DNA of 64,000 nucleotides from Norana najaformis. Taxonomy: Eukaryota > Annelida > Clitellata > Crassiclitellata > Hormogastridae. A program made the translations under genes and the position numbers. A model generated the notes under the pieces. The model ran no database searches, was not told where the DNA came from, and saw only the letters and a program-made list of their open reading frames with translations. Location: contig OZ029929.1 of the NCBI GenBank assembly GCA_964023275.1, positions 1,203,001-1,267,000 on the forward strand. The letters are read 5' to 3'. Below are positions 32,301 through 40,123 of the stretch, piece after piece (position 1 is the stretch's first letter; each line of letters opens with the position of its first letter).

Positions 32301-33792
32301 CTGCTCTCTGCATTCCCTGATTTCGTAAGAGATTCGTAGCAGTGGAACCATGGTATCCGATTGGTTAAAGTGCTCGGCTTGTTTGTGGGTCGCAGTAGCT
32401 GATTGGTTAGAGCGCTCAGCTTGTATGTGGATCACGGTAGCCGATTGGTTAAAGCGCTCGGCTTGTATGTAGGTCACAGTATCTGATTGGTTTAAAGCAC
32501 TTGGCTTGTATGTAGGTCATGGTATCCGATTGGTTATAGCGCTCGACTTGTATGTGGGTCACAGTAGCTGATTGGTTAAAGCACTCAGTTTGTATGTAGG
32601 TCACGGTGTCTGATTGGTTAAAGTGTTTGGCTTGTAACGTAAACAGCACGGCTCAGCATCATCAAGTGATGCTTTATCATTAGATAGTGGCACTTAATAA
32701 ATGCAGAAATAACAGTGAAAGTAATATTACAGATTAGATTTGATTAGAGTTGTTGTTTCTTTTTACAGATTAGATTTGATTAGATAGGATTAGTGATTGT
32801 CTCTTCTTCTTTCCAGAACTTCTGTACAGCGATGTCTTCAAAGTCTGGGAGCTGATCTGGTCGGCTCGGAGACTGAGTTCGGCACATTTTGCCCTCTTCT
32901 TTGCGCTCGCTCTCGTTGAATTTTACCGCGAAATCATCATCGACAATGAAATGGATTTTACCGACATCATCAAGTTCTTTAATGGTAATTAAGTATTCAG
33001 TGGTAAATGGTCTTAAATGGTAAATGGTTTTAAATATGTAATGTTCTTCTGGGTAAATGGTCTTAAATGGTAAATGGTCTTAAATAGGTTATGTTCTTCT
33101 GGGTGAATGGTCTTAAATGGTAAATGGTCTTTAATGGTAAATGGTCTTAAATAGGTAATGTTCTTCTGGGTAAATGGTCTTAAATGGTAAATGGTCTTAA
33201 ATGGTAAATGGTCTTAAATGGTAAATGGTCTTAAATAGGTAATGTTCTTCTGGGTAAATGGTCTTAAATGGTAAATGGTCTTAAATGGTAAATGGTCTTA
33301 AATAGGTAATGTTCTTCTGGGTAAATGGTCTTAAATGGTAAATGGTCTTAAATGGTAAATGGTCTTAAATGGTAAATGGTCTTAAATAGGTAATGTTCTT
33401 CTGGGTAAATGGTCTTAAATGGTAAATGGTCTTAAATAGGTAATGTTCTTCTGGGTAAATGGTCTTAAATGGTAAATGGTCTTAAATGGTAAATGGTCTT
33501 AAATGGTAAATGGTCTTAAATGGTAAATGGTCTTAAATGGTAAATGCACTGGCTGCGTGTCCAGGACCTTGGGATTCGTCCATTGCAGGCTCAAGGGCCT
33601 AAAGAAAAGGCAATGAGTGCCTGCCTTACATCTGACGTGGGATCATATGGTATACTGTACAGTCTGCATGAACTTGTTAAAGCTGTTGTCTGTTTTCGTT
33701 TAGAAATGGCCGAGAGACACGATGTTAAGAAGGTGATGCAGATCGCACGAGATCTCGTGGCTCGTCTTCAGGAACTCATCCTCAACAAATAG
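11818..33792 (+). CDS. SGSM1: SGSM1/2-type RUN and TBC domain RabGAP, complete, 24 coding exons, 1131 aa
   Basis: Coding exons: 11818-11833, 12205-12251, 15636-15711, 16362-16527, 17224-17352, 17955-18022, 19067-19239, 20351-20482, 20948-21069, 22380-22447, 23175-23339, 23732-23932, 24466-24664, 25599-25663, 26314-26459, 27156-27224, 27689-28493, 29063-29139, 29843-29967, 30459-30541, 31340-31449, 32181-32277, 32817-32984, 33704-33792. They sum to 3396 nt (1131 codons and TAG), every phase matches, and the start has a strong Kozak context (A at -3, G at +4). Residues 22-167 form the RUN domain ([30 protein letters not shown]). Residues 168-390 match the Rab9A-binding region of the family ([37 protein letters not shown]). 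The TBC domain starts at VWPYLLG (615), is split by an acidic insert, and resumes with IDKDVQR (Arg finger R928) and YIQGMCDL (Gln finger Q962), so it looks active. In mammals SGSM1/2 bind Rab9A and act on Rab32/33/36-type GTPases. SGSM1 and SGSM2 cannot be told apart for a single invertebrate gene. Confidence 0.95.
12360..12515 (-). mobile_element. SINE A copy in SGSM intron 2
   Basis: Antisense copy: cgaccgtatgacctggaccc, gggtgagatccttcacca, ccatttaaggtcccagtgta, then gagatttaaatctcag. The tRNA-like head is missing. Confidence 0.75.
12523..12595 (-). mobile_element. SINE D fragment in SGSM intron 2
   Basis: Short antisense match to the body of the SINE at 22570-22800 (catatgagggttggtgactg, gtcctctcccttgctgcc). 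Confidence 0.5.
12770..12965 (-). mobile_element. SINE B copy in SGSM intron 2
   Basis: Antisense SINE B with body and head: cacaggacttgctgttaact, cagcttacaccagtaccaaa, acttgcccagggtcgttaca, then the inverted B box gagtcaaacccacaaccaca. Confidence 0.8.
13020..13690 (+). repeat. Purine-rich (GGA/GAA) low-complexity tract in SGSM intron 2
   Basis: About 670 bp dominated by gga, gag and aag on the plus strand. The long ORFs on both strands here (Lys/Glu/Gly-rich or Ser/Pro/Leu-rich) are composition artefacts. Confidence 0.9.
13735..14025 (+). mobile_element. CR1/L2-like LINE 3' fragment
   Basis: Damaged coding end ([11 protein letters not shown], then [12 protein letters not shown] terminus) followed by the family tail cttgacttggaaccgaattt, tttgactgagcgactgtgaa and ttcgggcgctgtagaaacct. 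A second tail follows directly at 14025-14285. Confidence 0.7.
14025..14285 (+). mobile_element. CR1/L2-like LINE 3' tail, second copy
   Basis: Tail with caaacaccaccacccgtagc, ttggatcttgacctggaacc, tttgaccgagcgcctgtgaa, ttgggcgctgtagaaatctc and ggaattacgatta. Confidence 0.75.
14405..14955 (+). repeat. Pyrimidine-rich (CTCC/CTTCC) tract in SGSM intron 2
   Basis: Degenerate tandem repeat of cctccctccctcc and ctgcctccttctctgcc-like units. The ORFs over it on both strands are artefacts of composition. Confidence 0.9.
15290..15360 (+). repeat. (ACAT)n microsatellite
   Basis: Tandem acatacatacat within SGSM intron 2. Confidence 0.85.
15465..15620 (+). repeat. (GAT)n trinucleotide tract, directly upstream of SGSM exon 3
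   Basis: Interrupted gatgatgatgaagatgatg repeat ending about 15 nt before the exon 3 acceptor (AG at 15634-15635). Confidence 0.9.
15940..16020 (+). mobile_element. SINE D fragment in SGSM intron 3
   Basis: Matches the 3' body of the SINE at 22570-22800: tgctgaggctaagaaaaatg, aagttgctgacacttcatgc, ccttggctgcc. Confidence 0.55.
16020..16240 (+). repeat. (CTT/CCT)n pyrimidine tract in SGSM intron 3
   Basis: Low-complexity ttcctcctcctcttcttcc sequence. The Ser- and Glu-rich ORFs on either strand are not genes. Confidence 0.9.
16730..17045 (+). repeat. Microsatellites and a LINE tail in SGSM intron 4
   Basis: Contains (aat)n, (aac)n and (gatgatgatg)n tracts around a short RTE-like LINE tail (gtgatcataaatacgtcagg then caaaaaaataatgatc, about 16790-16850). 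Confidence 0.7.
17560..17720 (+). repeat. (GAT)n-rich tract in SGSM intron 5
   Basis: Degenerate gatgatgatg sequence. The His-, Met- and Asp-rich ORFs here are artefacts. Confidence 0.9.
17737..17883 (+). repeat. 23-bp minisatellite in SGSM intron 5
   Basis: About six nearly identical copies of a unit containing aatctgcccttgttgggcct. The first copies carry a variant with ggaccctg. It ends about 70 nt before the exon 6 acceptor. Confidence 0.9.
18026..18520 (+). repeat. 26-bp minisatellite starting at the exon 6 splice donor
   Basis: About 19 tandem copies of a unit containing gagtgacactcaggtgctat. The array begins within the donor context (donor GT at 18023-18024). The unit has a short inverted repeat (gagtg-a-cactc). 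Copies differ at a few sites (tat/tgt, gag/gtg). Confidence 0.95.
18600..19010 (+). repeat. Degenerate (CCTTACCTTG)n tract in SGSM intron 6
   Basis: Repeats of cttaccttaccttgccttgc with a larger duplicated unit (about 18830-18900 and 18910-18980). Thr/Pro/Leu-rich ORFs are artefacts. Confidence 0.85.
19590..19680 (-). mobile_element. LINE RT carboxyl fragment, antisense
   Basis: Minus strand reads [19 protein letters not shown], the same segment as in 29405-29775 (plus) and 52640-52690 (minus). A tandem duplication of a ~75-bp piece (ccaagaagcttatgttgc, agaaagaggcagaga) precedes it at 19385-19520. Confidence 0.6.
19840..20095 (+). mobile_element. LINE fragment with (GATTA)n-type tail
   Basis: Sister of the copy at 9835-10115: coding remnant [17 protein letters not shown], then catcgactgatgcccttcca, aacagcgctatagaagtcta, gattagattagat. 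Confidence 0.7.
20570..20735 (+). mobile_element. SINE C copy in SGSM intron 8
   Basis: Head tgcttggcttatgacatgga and gggttcaagcctcctccc, body tagggaccttgagcagttgc, tail tggatagtggcgcttaataa. Confidence 0.8.
21220..21395 (+). mobile_element. LINE 3' fragment
   Basis: Encodes [17 protein letters not shown] terminus, then ccttgaagtggcgctttata, aatttttgattacattacga. Same family as 7165-7365 and 29405-29775. Confidence 0.7.
21960..22320 (+). repeat. AT-rich minisatellite with alternating units in SGSM intron 9
   Basis: Tandem units built from gatattgatatcaataata, atcatagtaatattaatg and shorter variants, alternating in a higher-order pattern of about 36-60 bp. All three-frame Ile/Asn/Met-rich ORFs here are artefacts. 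Confidence 0.9.
22570..22800 (+). mobile_element. SINE D (tRNA-derived)
   Basis: Head resembles a tRNA: an A-box-like tagtctagtggttaggat and a B-box GGTTCAAATC (about 22617), spaced as in tRNA genes. Body with tgagtacactgaccgtacac and gggagaggactgaccaccc, then tgagaaaatgaagtcgctaa. Fragments recur at 12523-12595 and 15940-16020. Confidence 0.8.
22915..23075 (-). mobile_element. SINE C copy, antisense, in SGSM intron 10
   Basis: Inverted tail tgcatttattaaatgccact, body aaggatttcttcaaggtcct, inverted B box gactcgaacccgtactctcc, then gcaaaccaagagaccatctg. A (TAGTAG)n tract (22850-22910) precedes it. Confidence 0.8.
23151..23174 (+). other. Alternative acceptor for SGSM exon 11
   Basis: Two AGs, 24 nt apart (23149-23150 and 23173-23174), both keep the reading frame open and in phase. 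The downstream one (tatgttgtag, with ctaat as a likely branch point) gives the family-like Pro-Asn-Ser-Gly-Gly-Thr; the upstream one adds eight residues. I chose the downstream site. Confidence 0.5.
23465..23595 (+). repeat. (TCTG/TCTC)n tract in SGSM intron 11
   Basis: tgtctgtctgtctttgtctg and ctctctctctgtctctctc repeats. Confidence 0.9.
24045..24305 (-). mobile_element. SINE B, near full length, in SGSM intron 12
   Basis: Antisense: ggcgttcatttccttttctt, aggcccttgagctggcagtg, cagcttacactggtaccaaa, acttgcccagggtcgttaca, then inverted B box ggagtcgaacccacaaccgc and an inverted A-box region (gaccaaccgcgttaccgatt). About 260 bp. Confidence 0.85.
24657..24850 (+). repeat. Tandem copies of the SGSM exon 13 splice donor
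   Basis: A 47-50 bp unit containing cgttcacaggtactactgag and cttgtgacacgtgtcgtatg is repeated four times, starting at the last bases of exon 13. Potential donors AG-GT occur at 24665, 24715, 24762 and 24812. Any downstream donor would bring a TGA three codons past the normal junction. Confidence 0.9.
25885..26230 (+). mobile_element. SINE B, partial copy followed by a full copy, in SGSM intron 14
   Basis: A partial head copy (gggtttgagtctgttgagca, tgtgtaacgaccctggacaa) is followed at about 25995 by a complete one: ctgtaatgcaattggtcaat, cggttgcgggttcaaatctg, gtaacgaccctgaggaagtc, ggtaccggcgtaagctggga, ctcaagggcctaag. Confidence 0.8.
26555..27060 (+). repeat. Degenerate ~16-18-bp minisatellite in SGSM intron 15
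   Basis: Repeats of tcattatttggcagtg and variants, starting about 95 nt after the exon 15 donor. The Trp/Leu/Ile/Cys-rich 180-codon ORF over it is an artefact. Confidence 0.9.
27330..27600 (+). mobile_element. RTE-type LINE tails, two in tandem, in SGSM intron 16
   Basis: Two non-coding tails, each ending in an (aat)n run: cttttcacagcactttaatc then taagcttttttgggggtaat; and tttcgcagcactttctctct then gatcttagatacctcgggca and aaaaaagataataata. The second matches the tail after the pol remnant at 42900-43990. Confidence 0.65.
28600..28945 (+). repeat. (TA)n and (CCTGCCTTCCTG)n tracts in SGSM intron 17
   Basis: A short atatatat run at 28613-28635 and a degenerate gcctgcctaaatgccttc array at 28765-28945. 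Confidence 0.85.
29405..29775 (+). mobile_element. LINE RT carboxyl end and 3' tail in SGSM intron 18
   Basis: Open for about 100 codons: [18 protein letters not shown], then [18 protein letters not shown] and [13 protein letters not shown], the classic LINE terminus (WNxLxxxLR, FRxRLKxxLF). Ends with tgaagtggcgctttataaat and gattacaattacaaattac. It inserted just upstream of exon 19. Confidence 0.8.
30105..30370 (-). mobile_element. SINE B, near full length, in SGSM intron 19
   Basis: Antisense: gtaggggaggcgctcatttc, cccctgagccggcagtggac, cagcttacgccggtaacaga, then inverted B box ggagtcgaacccacaaccgc and gaccaaatgcgttactgatg. Confidence 0.85.
30670..31095 (+). mobile_element. Multi-headed SINE C in SGSM intron 20
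   Basis: Six copies of the ~45-bp tRNA-like 5' module (ctgattggatagaatgctcg, gcttgtatg) precede a single complete body: gggttcaagcctcctcccct, agggacctcaagcaagtctt, tagatagtggcgcttaataa. Only the last head has the B box. Confidence 0.9.
31560..31780 (+). repeat. AT-rich microsatellites in SGSM intron 21
   Basis: (attatt)n and tatatatacataag-type runs at 31565-31600, 31640-31700 and 31735-31760. Confidence 0.8.
31890..32115 (+). mobile_element. SINE A copy in SGSM intron 21
   Basis: Full-length-looking: aggcatctctgtgcgtgaag, ttacgggttcgcaaccattt, accttaagtggtgtggcacc, then gaacggtcgctatagaaatt. Ends about 65 nt before exon 22. Confidence 0.8.
32340..32725 (+). mobile_element. Multi-headed SINE C in SGSM intron 22
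   Basis: Seven copies of the tRNA-like head (ctgattggttaaagcgctcg, gcttgtatgtaggtcac) followed by a body with an internal deletion that removed the B box and much of the body; tail tagatagtggcacttaataa and tgcagaaataac. Confidence 0.9.
32990..33545 (+). repeat. 17-bp minisatellite with higher-order repeat, SGSM intron 23
   Basis: Tandem taaatggtcttaaatgg units are interrupted at intervals by taggtaatgttcttctggg, giving blocks of variable length. The array starts about 20 nt after the exon 23 donor and ends in a truncated SINE B (33545-33650). Confidence 0.95.
33545..33650 (+). mobile_element. SINE B, truncated 3' part
   Basis: Shows gtccaggaccttgggattcg, tccattgcaggctcaagggc and ctaaagaaaaggcaatgag, directly joined to the 17-bp array and about 55 nt before exon 24. 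Confidence 0.75.
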
Positions 33793-33814
33793 ATTGTTCT
33801 GCTCGTCTTCCCAG

Positions 33815-34070
33815 TTGCCGGGTTCAGTTGCCATGGTAGCTCACTGGTTGACGTGATAATTTACCGGTTGCCATGGTAGTTTACCAGTTGCCACGGTAGT
33901 TTACCTGTTGCCATGGTAGGTTACCGGTTGACATAGTAGTTTACTAGTTGATTTGGTAATTTTCAGTTTGCCATGGTAGTTTACCTGTTGCCATGGTAGT
34001 TTACCTGCTGCCATGGTAGTTTGCCTGTTGCCATGGTAGTTTACTGGTTGCCATGGTAGTTTCCTCATTG
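33815..34070 (+). repeat. 20-bp minisatellite just after the SGSM stop codon
   Basis: About 13 copies of gttgccatggtagtttacct. It begins about 25 nt after the TAG at 33790-33792 and so lies in the 3' UTR. ccatgg makes each unit partly palindromic. Confidence 0.9.
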
Positions 34071-34409
34071 TCATAGCATCTGTTCATCGTTTTGCCAGAT
34101 CCTGGCTTTTGTAAATCAGCGATTTTATATGAGCCATCAGCAGCAGCAACATACGTTGTTTGATTACATTTTGGCTGTGGTTAACAAACCAATCAGGATT
34201 AGAGTAACGAGTGAAGATTTTAATTCCCAGTAATTTTTTTCCAATTATATTGCTAAATTAGTGATATTTGATCACATTCGGAAATATCTGTTTCTACTAT
34301 TTGAGTTAAAATTTGAAATTCACGCTTTTAATATTTGATGTGCAAATATATTTGTGTTTTCTCCAGTCTTTAATATACTTGGTGAATGTAAATGTGCCTG
34401 TTTTTCCAC

Positions 34410-34530
34410 AGCAACTGTATGGCCTCGACCCTGCTTATTGTTCAGTGAAATTAATCGGGTGAGATCCTTCACCACCGATTCCCATGTGAATGGGCGCCAC
34501 GCCATTTAAGGTCCTGGTAGACTTAATACA
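34410..34530 (-). mobile_element. SINE A, truncated, antisense
   Basis: acagcaactgtatggcctcg, gggtgagatccttcaccacc, atgggcgccacgccatttaa, ggtcctgg. Confidence 0.75.
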
Positions 34531-35500
34531 CAAATAGTCTCATTCCAGATATAATGGAGTTAGTACCCAAAAAATCCAACCTGATATAATTCGAAATTCA
34601 ACTCGGAACCAAAATGGCAGCTACTTTGATTTTGTCCTTGCAAAGTTGTTGTTTTGGCAACGAATCTGATGATTTTTTTATTCCTGAATTTGTGTAACTT
34701 GATATAGAAAAATGGTAAATTCGTACAATTTTCCAAAAATAGCATGCCAGATATACTCGGGTGTTTTTGCTTCTTACCTATTTCCTTGCTTGCGTTCCTG
34801 ATTTTGCTTGTGGTACTCTGATCTTGCCCTGAGTGAGATTTCGTCCACCCCTTGTAGGCAAATACTGTGTACTTATTATAGATGTAGTTAAGTGTCTGGC
34901 CAGTACTTAGCTAACTGTACTAATGCAATGCAAGACGAATTTAACATACTTCTTTCTGTGTTTGTCAGGCTATATCCAGATTTTAATAGCTATTTTGGTG
35001 TACTTAGCGTACTTATTATTCATTCGCATACTTTATCTGCATATAAAAAATTATAACCACTTTAAATTGTGTACTTAGAATACTTGTTAGTAATTGGCTT
35101 ACTTTCTGTGCAGATGAAAATTATCACCATTGTAAATTGTGTACTTAGCATACTTGTTAGTAATCTGCAATCTTTCTGTGCATATAATGAATTATAATTG
35201 TTGTACTTGGTATACTATAATCATTATACTTGATATACTTAGCATACTTGTTAGTAAATGGTATACTTGTTGTTGAACTGCCTTTCTGCCTGCATGCCAA
35301 CCATATGGTAAACTTGACAGGTGGGCTTATGGATGCCTCGTAGTAACATCTCCCTGAAGCGGCTTTTGTGTGCACTGAGAAATTTTGGAGATTTACATTA
35401 CAACGTAATCTTGTTTACGCAGCCTGTGATTATGTCTATAGTTGTGAGCTTGAAATATCGAAGATTTATTGAGTCGAATCAAAAGCATTTGTTACATTCC
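34531..35500. other. AT-rich intergenic DNA with a loose repeat
   Basis: No coding signal. About 35030-35270 has a degenerate repeat of ttgtgtacttagcatacttg and ttagtaatctgc-like pieces. Confidence 0.5.
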
Positions 35501-35509
35501 AGTCTGCCT

Positions 35510-35735
35510 CCGTACCCTTGTTCTGCATCCTTGTTCCATACCCTCGTTCTGCAGCCTTGTTCCATGCCCTTGTTCCTTACCCTTGTTCCATACCCTCATT
35601 CTGTACCCTAGTTTCATACTCTGGTTCCATACCCTTGTTCCATACCATCGTTCTGTACCCTAGTTTCATACTCTGGTTCCATACCCTTGTTCCATACCCT
35701 CATTCTGTATCGTCGTTCTGTACCCTCGTTCCTTT
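35510..35735 (+). repeat. Degenerate ~13-bp minisatellite
   Basis: Repeats of ccttgttccataccctcgtt, with a longer duplicated block (tctgtaccctagtttcatac). Ser/Pro/Leu/Phe/Cys-rich ORFs on both strands are artefacts. Confidence 0.85.
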
Positions 35736-35889
35736 CGGATTTTGAGAACATGTTTTCTTCATTCTGGGACCATCTTGAGTTGTCATACTCTTGAGAAGCG
35801 GTAGAAAATTTTTCCAATACAATCTGATTCTGACTTGTTTGATTAGCTTGGTCTTGTTAGTATGGCCAATTCAGCAAGCGATTGTAAGG

Positions 35890-36035
35890 ATTTAGTGACA
35901 GACAGACGGACGGACGGACGGACAGACAGACAGACACAGACTACTTTGTAGTCTTGTTTGCAGTCATGTAAAAACACACAGACAGATGTACAGACACAAA
36001 CAGACAGACACAAACAGACAGACAGAAGTTTCTGT
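35890..36035 (+). repeat. (GACA)n tract
   Basis: gacagacggacggacggacg and cagacacaaacagacagac repeats. Confidence 0.85.
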
Positions 36036-36099
36036 CAGTATTACTGTTGATTAGATTGTTGTTTGTTGATGGTTTTGTCCGTAGCTGTTGATTTCAAGA

Positions 36100-36560
36100 A
36101 ATGGGTTGTCAAGACATTGTCCATTATAAAAATGTCATTGTAAAATCGGGTAATTATAAAAATTGGTAATTTGAATATAAGGTCAAGATAATATAGGACA
36201 TGGTAAAATTGGGTCAAGATAAAATAGGTCATGGCAAAAATGGGTCAAGATATAACAGATCATGGCAAAATTGGGTCAAGATAAAATAGGTTTTCACATA
36301 ATTGGGTCAAAAAGGACATCACTTAAAATTGGGATTTTAAGATGAAATGTCTTGGAATATTTGGGTTTTTTGTAAAAATAGGTTGTAATGTTGTGTCAAT
36401 TGAAATAGGTCATTGTAACTTGGGTTAAGATAAAGTAGGTCATTATGAAATTGGCTCAGTATAAGAATGTCATTGTAAATGTATGTCACTGAAAATGGGT
36501 CATTATAAAAAATAGGTCATTGTATATAGGTTCAGTGTAAAATGGGTCAGTCAATAGAAA
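36100..36560 (+). repeat. Degenerate ~30-bp repeat
   Basis: Loose tandem of aaaattgggtcaagataaaa, taggtcatgg and shorter variants (ggtcattataaaa). Confidence 0.8.
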
Positions 36561-36754
36561 TATGAATAATTACTGTGCTGTTTAGGGGACAACATTAAAA
36601 GAGGTCTTGATGAGAGGAAGTCATCACTTACATGAAATTGATTTATTAATTAAGCATTTTAAAATAAATATGTAATATATAAAGTTGTTTTTAAGATTTG
36701 GTGATTATGTCAGTGGGATTGTGTCGATCATTCATTTGAAGACTGACAGTAAGT

Positions 36755-37010
36755 TTATTTTCTGTTTCTTTTTCTTGTTTATTTTCTATTTATTTATTTT
36801 TAAATTTTCTGTTTATGTTTTTGTTTAGTTTCTCTTTGTTTCTTGTTTATGCTATGTTTCTTGTTTATTTTTGTTTATTTTCTTGTTTATTTTGTGTTTA
36901 TTATTTGTTTATTTCCTTTTTTATTTTTGGTTTATTTTTTGTTTATTTTATGCTTATTTTCTTGTTTATTTTATGTTTATTTTCTTGTTTATTTTCTTCT
37001 CAGCTGCTGA
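36755..37010 (+). repeat. (TTGTTTATTT)n tract
   Basis: Degenerate ttcttgtttattttctgttt repeats. The Phe/Leu/Tyr-rich 92-codon ORF is an artefact. Confidence 0.9.
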
Positions 37011-37980
37011 TCATGTTTGTAAATAGAATCAAACAGCGTGAGGCTTCTGACAGTGTTGTCCTGTGCATTTGTGCTTATGCAGATTTATTTTAACGATTTT
37101 AATGATTATGTATGATTATACTAGTTTGTAATTAGATGACTATTGTCTATGTAAAAATTGCCAAAAATGTGATTAATTCTAGTCATTAAATATATATGCA
37201 TGTGTGTTAACGCCGGGGCCAGAGGACGTACGCCCCCTCTAAACTTGGTTTTTCTATTTTTAATCGATATGCCCCTCACCCAATTGTCTCTTCACTCCAT
37301 AGCTTCAAAACCTGGATCCACCCCGATCTAATCTAATCTAACCAGGATGTATATACGTGTTTAGACGTGTGTAGTTGTCAGATAAGTTAGTTTTGTAAGT
37401 GTATATAGTTGGGAAAGAATTCCATTGTGAAGTTATAGTAGTAATAATTATTGTGATAAATGCTTGAATTTTAAAATCGTCCACAGTTGCAGCTGTGGAA
37501 CACGAGTTTTTCTCAGGCGGAATCTCCCTCCTAACTGGCAGGATGCCTGCCCACAAACATTTGCTAGGACCTATGTCGGCCCCATATGGGTCTGATGTGG
37601 GCCTCATGTGGGCATGCTAGCAGAGCCGGGCCGAGATTTGAACCTGGCGCGTTAGAGCAGGTCCTGTTACAGTTCAGGGCCATTGCAGCCACTTTTGTTG
37701 GCCCGCATTGGGCCTATAGCTGGCCCCAAGTGGTAAAACGCGGGCCAAGTCTTTTGAATCACACTGCCAACCTGTCTTCCAAAGGGGAGGAGGATGGTTT
37801 TACCACCACTCGTTGTGGTAAACCTTTCTATTTCGAGTAGGCTCGGCTGGCAATAGTTCTAAGCAAGTATGCTTTGTGAAATTCATAGAATGGATGAATA
37901 ACTGACTGGGGAAATGGAATTATGAATGGACCAGATAATGAAATCTGTCAACGACGCAGGAGGACTACTTTGCTTGAAGG
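37011..37980. other. Intergenic DNA without a clear gene
   Basis: No coding domain recognised. A stretch at 37560-37770 is GC-rich with a tRNA-like or SINE-like ggcgcgttagagcaggtcct piece that I cannot assign. Confidence 0.4.
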
Positions 37981-37989
37981 CATGTGATA

Positions 37990-38400
37990 AATAAACTTAC
38001 CTTTCGTTACCTTTCTTTATCTTACCTTTCTTCATCTTACCTTACCTTTATTTACCTAAGCTTTGTTTACCTTGCCCTTCTTTTTTTACCTTACATCACC
38101 TTTCTTTAAATTACTTTATCTTTGTTTACCTTACCTATTATTTTCTCTGAAATTTATTTACTTTGCCTTTCTTTTTCTCTTACCTTTGTTTAACTTACCT
38201 TTCACTTATACCTTTGTTTACGTTACCTTTCTCTTACTTTTACCTTTGTTTACCTTACCTTTCTCTTTTACGTTTGTTCTTCTTACATTTCTCTTACTTT
38301 TACCATTGTTTACCTTATCTTTAGTTTTCTCTTACCCTTTTTTACCTTAGCTTTCTTTTTCTCCTAGCTTTGTTACCCAACATTACCTTTCCTTACCTTA
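37990..38400 (+). repeat. (TTTACCTTACCTTTC)n tract
   Basis: Degenerate tttgtttaccttacctttct repeats. The Phe/Leu/Pro-rich ORF over it is an artefact. Confidence 0.9.
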
Positions 38401-38689
38401 ATCAATGTCGGAACATGCTTTCATTTGATTTGAACTGTTATTTAATAGTTCAAAGTTTATGCTGATTTTGCAAAAGCTGATGATTCCTTTGTTTACTTGT
38501 TGGGGTTTTCTGTTCTTCAACTGACCTACTGTGTTGTTTGTTGGCGTTGTACCTTCGTTGTCTTAAGTAACAATAGATGGCGCTGCGTTAATTGCAAAAG
38601 AATTTTAATTGTGATTATTATGATTAGATTATGAATAGATGTGACAGGAATTGACTTTGTTTCGGTATCATCGAGCGTCATTGTCTTCA

Positions 38690-38950
38690 TCACCGTCGTC
38701 ATCATCATGTCATCCTTTCCAAAGAAATTAAGTTTGAGTTAGGGTGATGTTTTGGTATCATCATCATCGTCATCGTCAATCATCACTATCATCGTCAATC
38801 ATCGCTATCATCATTGTCGTTGTCATCATCATCATCGTTCTCCTACTCCTTATTCTTTTCCTCCTACTCCATTTCTCCTCCTTCTCCCCTCCTTTCCAAA
38901 GAAATTAACAGTGAGGGTGTTGTTTTGGTATCATCATCATCATTTATTCC
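38690..38950 (+). repeat. (CAT/CAT-CG)n tract with an internal duplication
   Basis: tcatcatcatcgtcatcgtc repeats. The piece tttggtatcatcatcatc with a preceding ccaaagaaatta is present twice (38715-38765 and 38895-38940). Confidence 0.8.
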
Positions 38951-39224
38951 TGAGGATTTTGAGGGACATTGCTCCAAGTGGGATTGGCTGGTGTTTGCCA
39001 TCAATTATCACGGAATTCCTTCCATGATTTCCTCGATTCCTGGCTCAGTCGATCGACATATAGCGCATTAACAAATGCATTAGTTACTTACGGAGGATGC
39101 TATGGAAAGCTGCTGTATTATTTTTCTATATCTTATTAACACTTCATATAACAATGATCTAACCATTGGCCGCTGATAAGTGACCGTGTTATGGATTAAC
39201 GATTCGGAGTTAACGCAAGTCTTT

Positions 39225-39305
39225 GAGCTCCTGTGAATAAGCTAGTCCCCGCGGCGCAGTTTTCGTTGGGCGCTGTAGAAATCTCGGGATTACGGTTACG
39301 ATTTG
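39225..39305 (+). mobile_element. CR1/L2-like LINE 3' tail
   Basis: ctcctgtgaataagctagtc, gttttcgttgggcgctgtag, aaatctcgggattacggtta. Confidence 0.75.
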
Positions 39306-39857
39306 TTATAAAATCAACGTCGTCATTGTCTTCAGTTGTGAATTTGTTTAACCAGATTGTGTACTAATACTATTGTCGTTACTGTCTTATTGTATTAAAA
39401 TTATCTATTATTAAAATGAAATTGTTGTATTCAGTAGTTTAAACTTGACGAATGTGTTCATGGTGTGGTGTTGTGTTTGTGCCATTCGCTAGATGGCGAA
39501 GAATAGTATTCGTTTTATTCGTATTCGTGGCGCATGCAGTACAGTATGGCGTTCGTTCTTTACACACCCTTTTCGATCATTTAACCTGATTTACGTCACC
39601 TAGTGGCGCTATATAAACATACTCTGAAAAGCTGTTGTTCGAATATTACGTGTGAAACTCGAAAGAATTAAATTTAAAATAAACTTATTTAATGCAAGAC
39701 ATTTAGGATGAGTTCTTCCCAAGCGATAATCCAGATGCATTTTAAAACGATCTGAAAATTTATCACCTTTGAAGAATCTCGAAGGATATCGAACACTTCG
39801 CTTGCGACGACAAGTGTTTACTTGAACTTAAAATACGGCGCTATAGAATTAACAGAC

Positions 39858-39901
39858 CATATCCGAGTTACCTACCAGTTAAGGTAGGTAACTCGGATAT
39901 G
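39858..39901. repeat. Perfect 19-bp inverted repeat (hairpin)
   Basis: catatccgagttacctacc (39858-39876) and its exact reverse complement (39883-39901) are separated by the 6-nt loop agttaa. Confidence 0.95.
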
Positions 39902-40123
39902 AAAGTTAAAGTAAGGTATGGTTTGGTATAATACTAGAAAAAGGAGAATAGAAGCCGATTTGAACGCCATCGGATTTTGCTGCCTTGGGAAGTTTGACTT
40001 GAACTTCAAATAAAAGAGTTATAGTTTAGGGTATACTACTGCATTTACATTTGAAGCGACCGATGACTGATGCCTTGTCCATTAAGATAACGGCGCTTTA
40101 TGGGTAATAATAATAGTAATAAT

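Noticed and set aside
30670..32725. CRISPR-like regular repeats
   Set aside because: The repeats are contiguous degenerate SINE heads without unique spacers, in introns of an animal gene.
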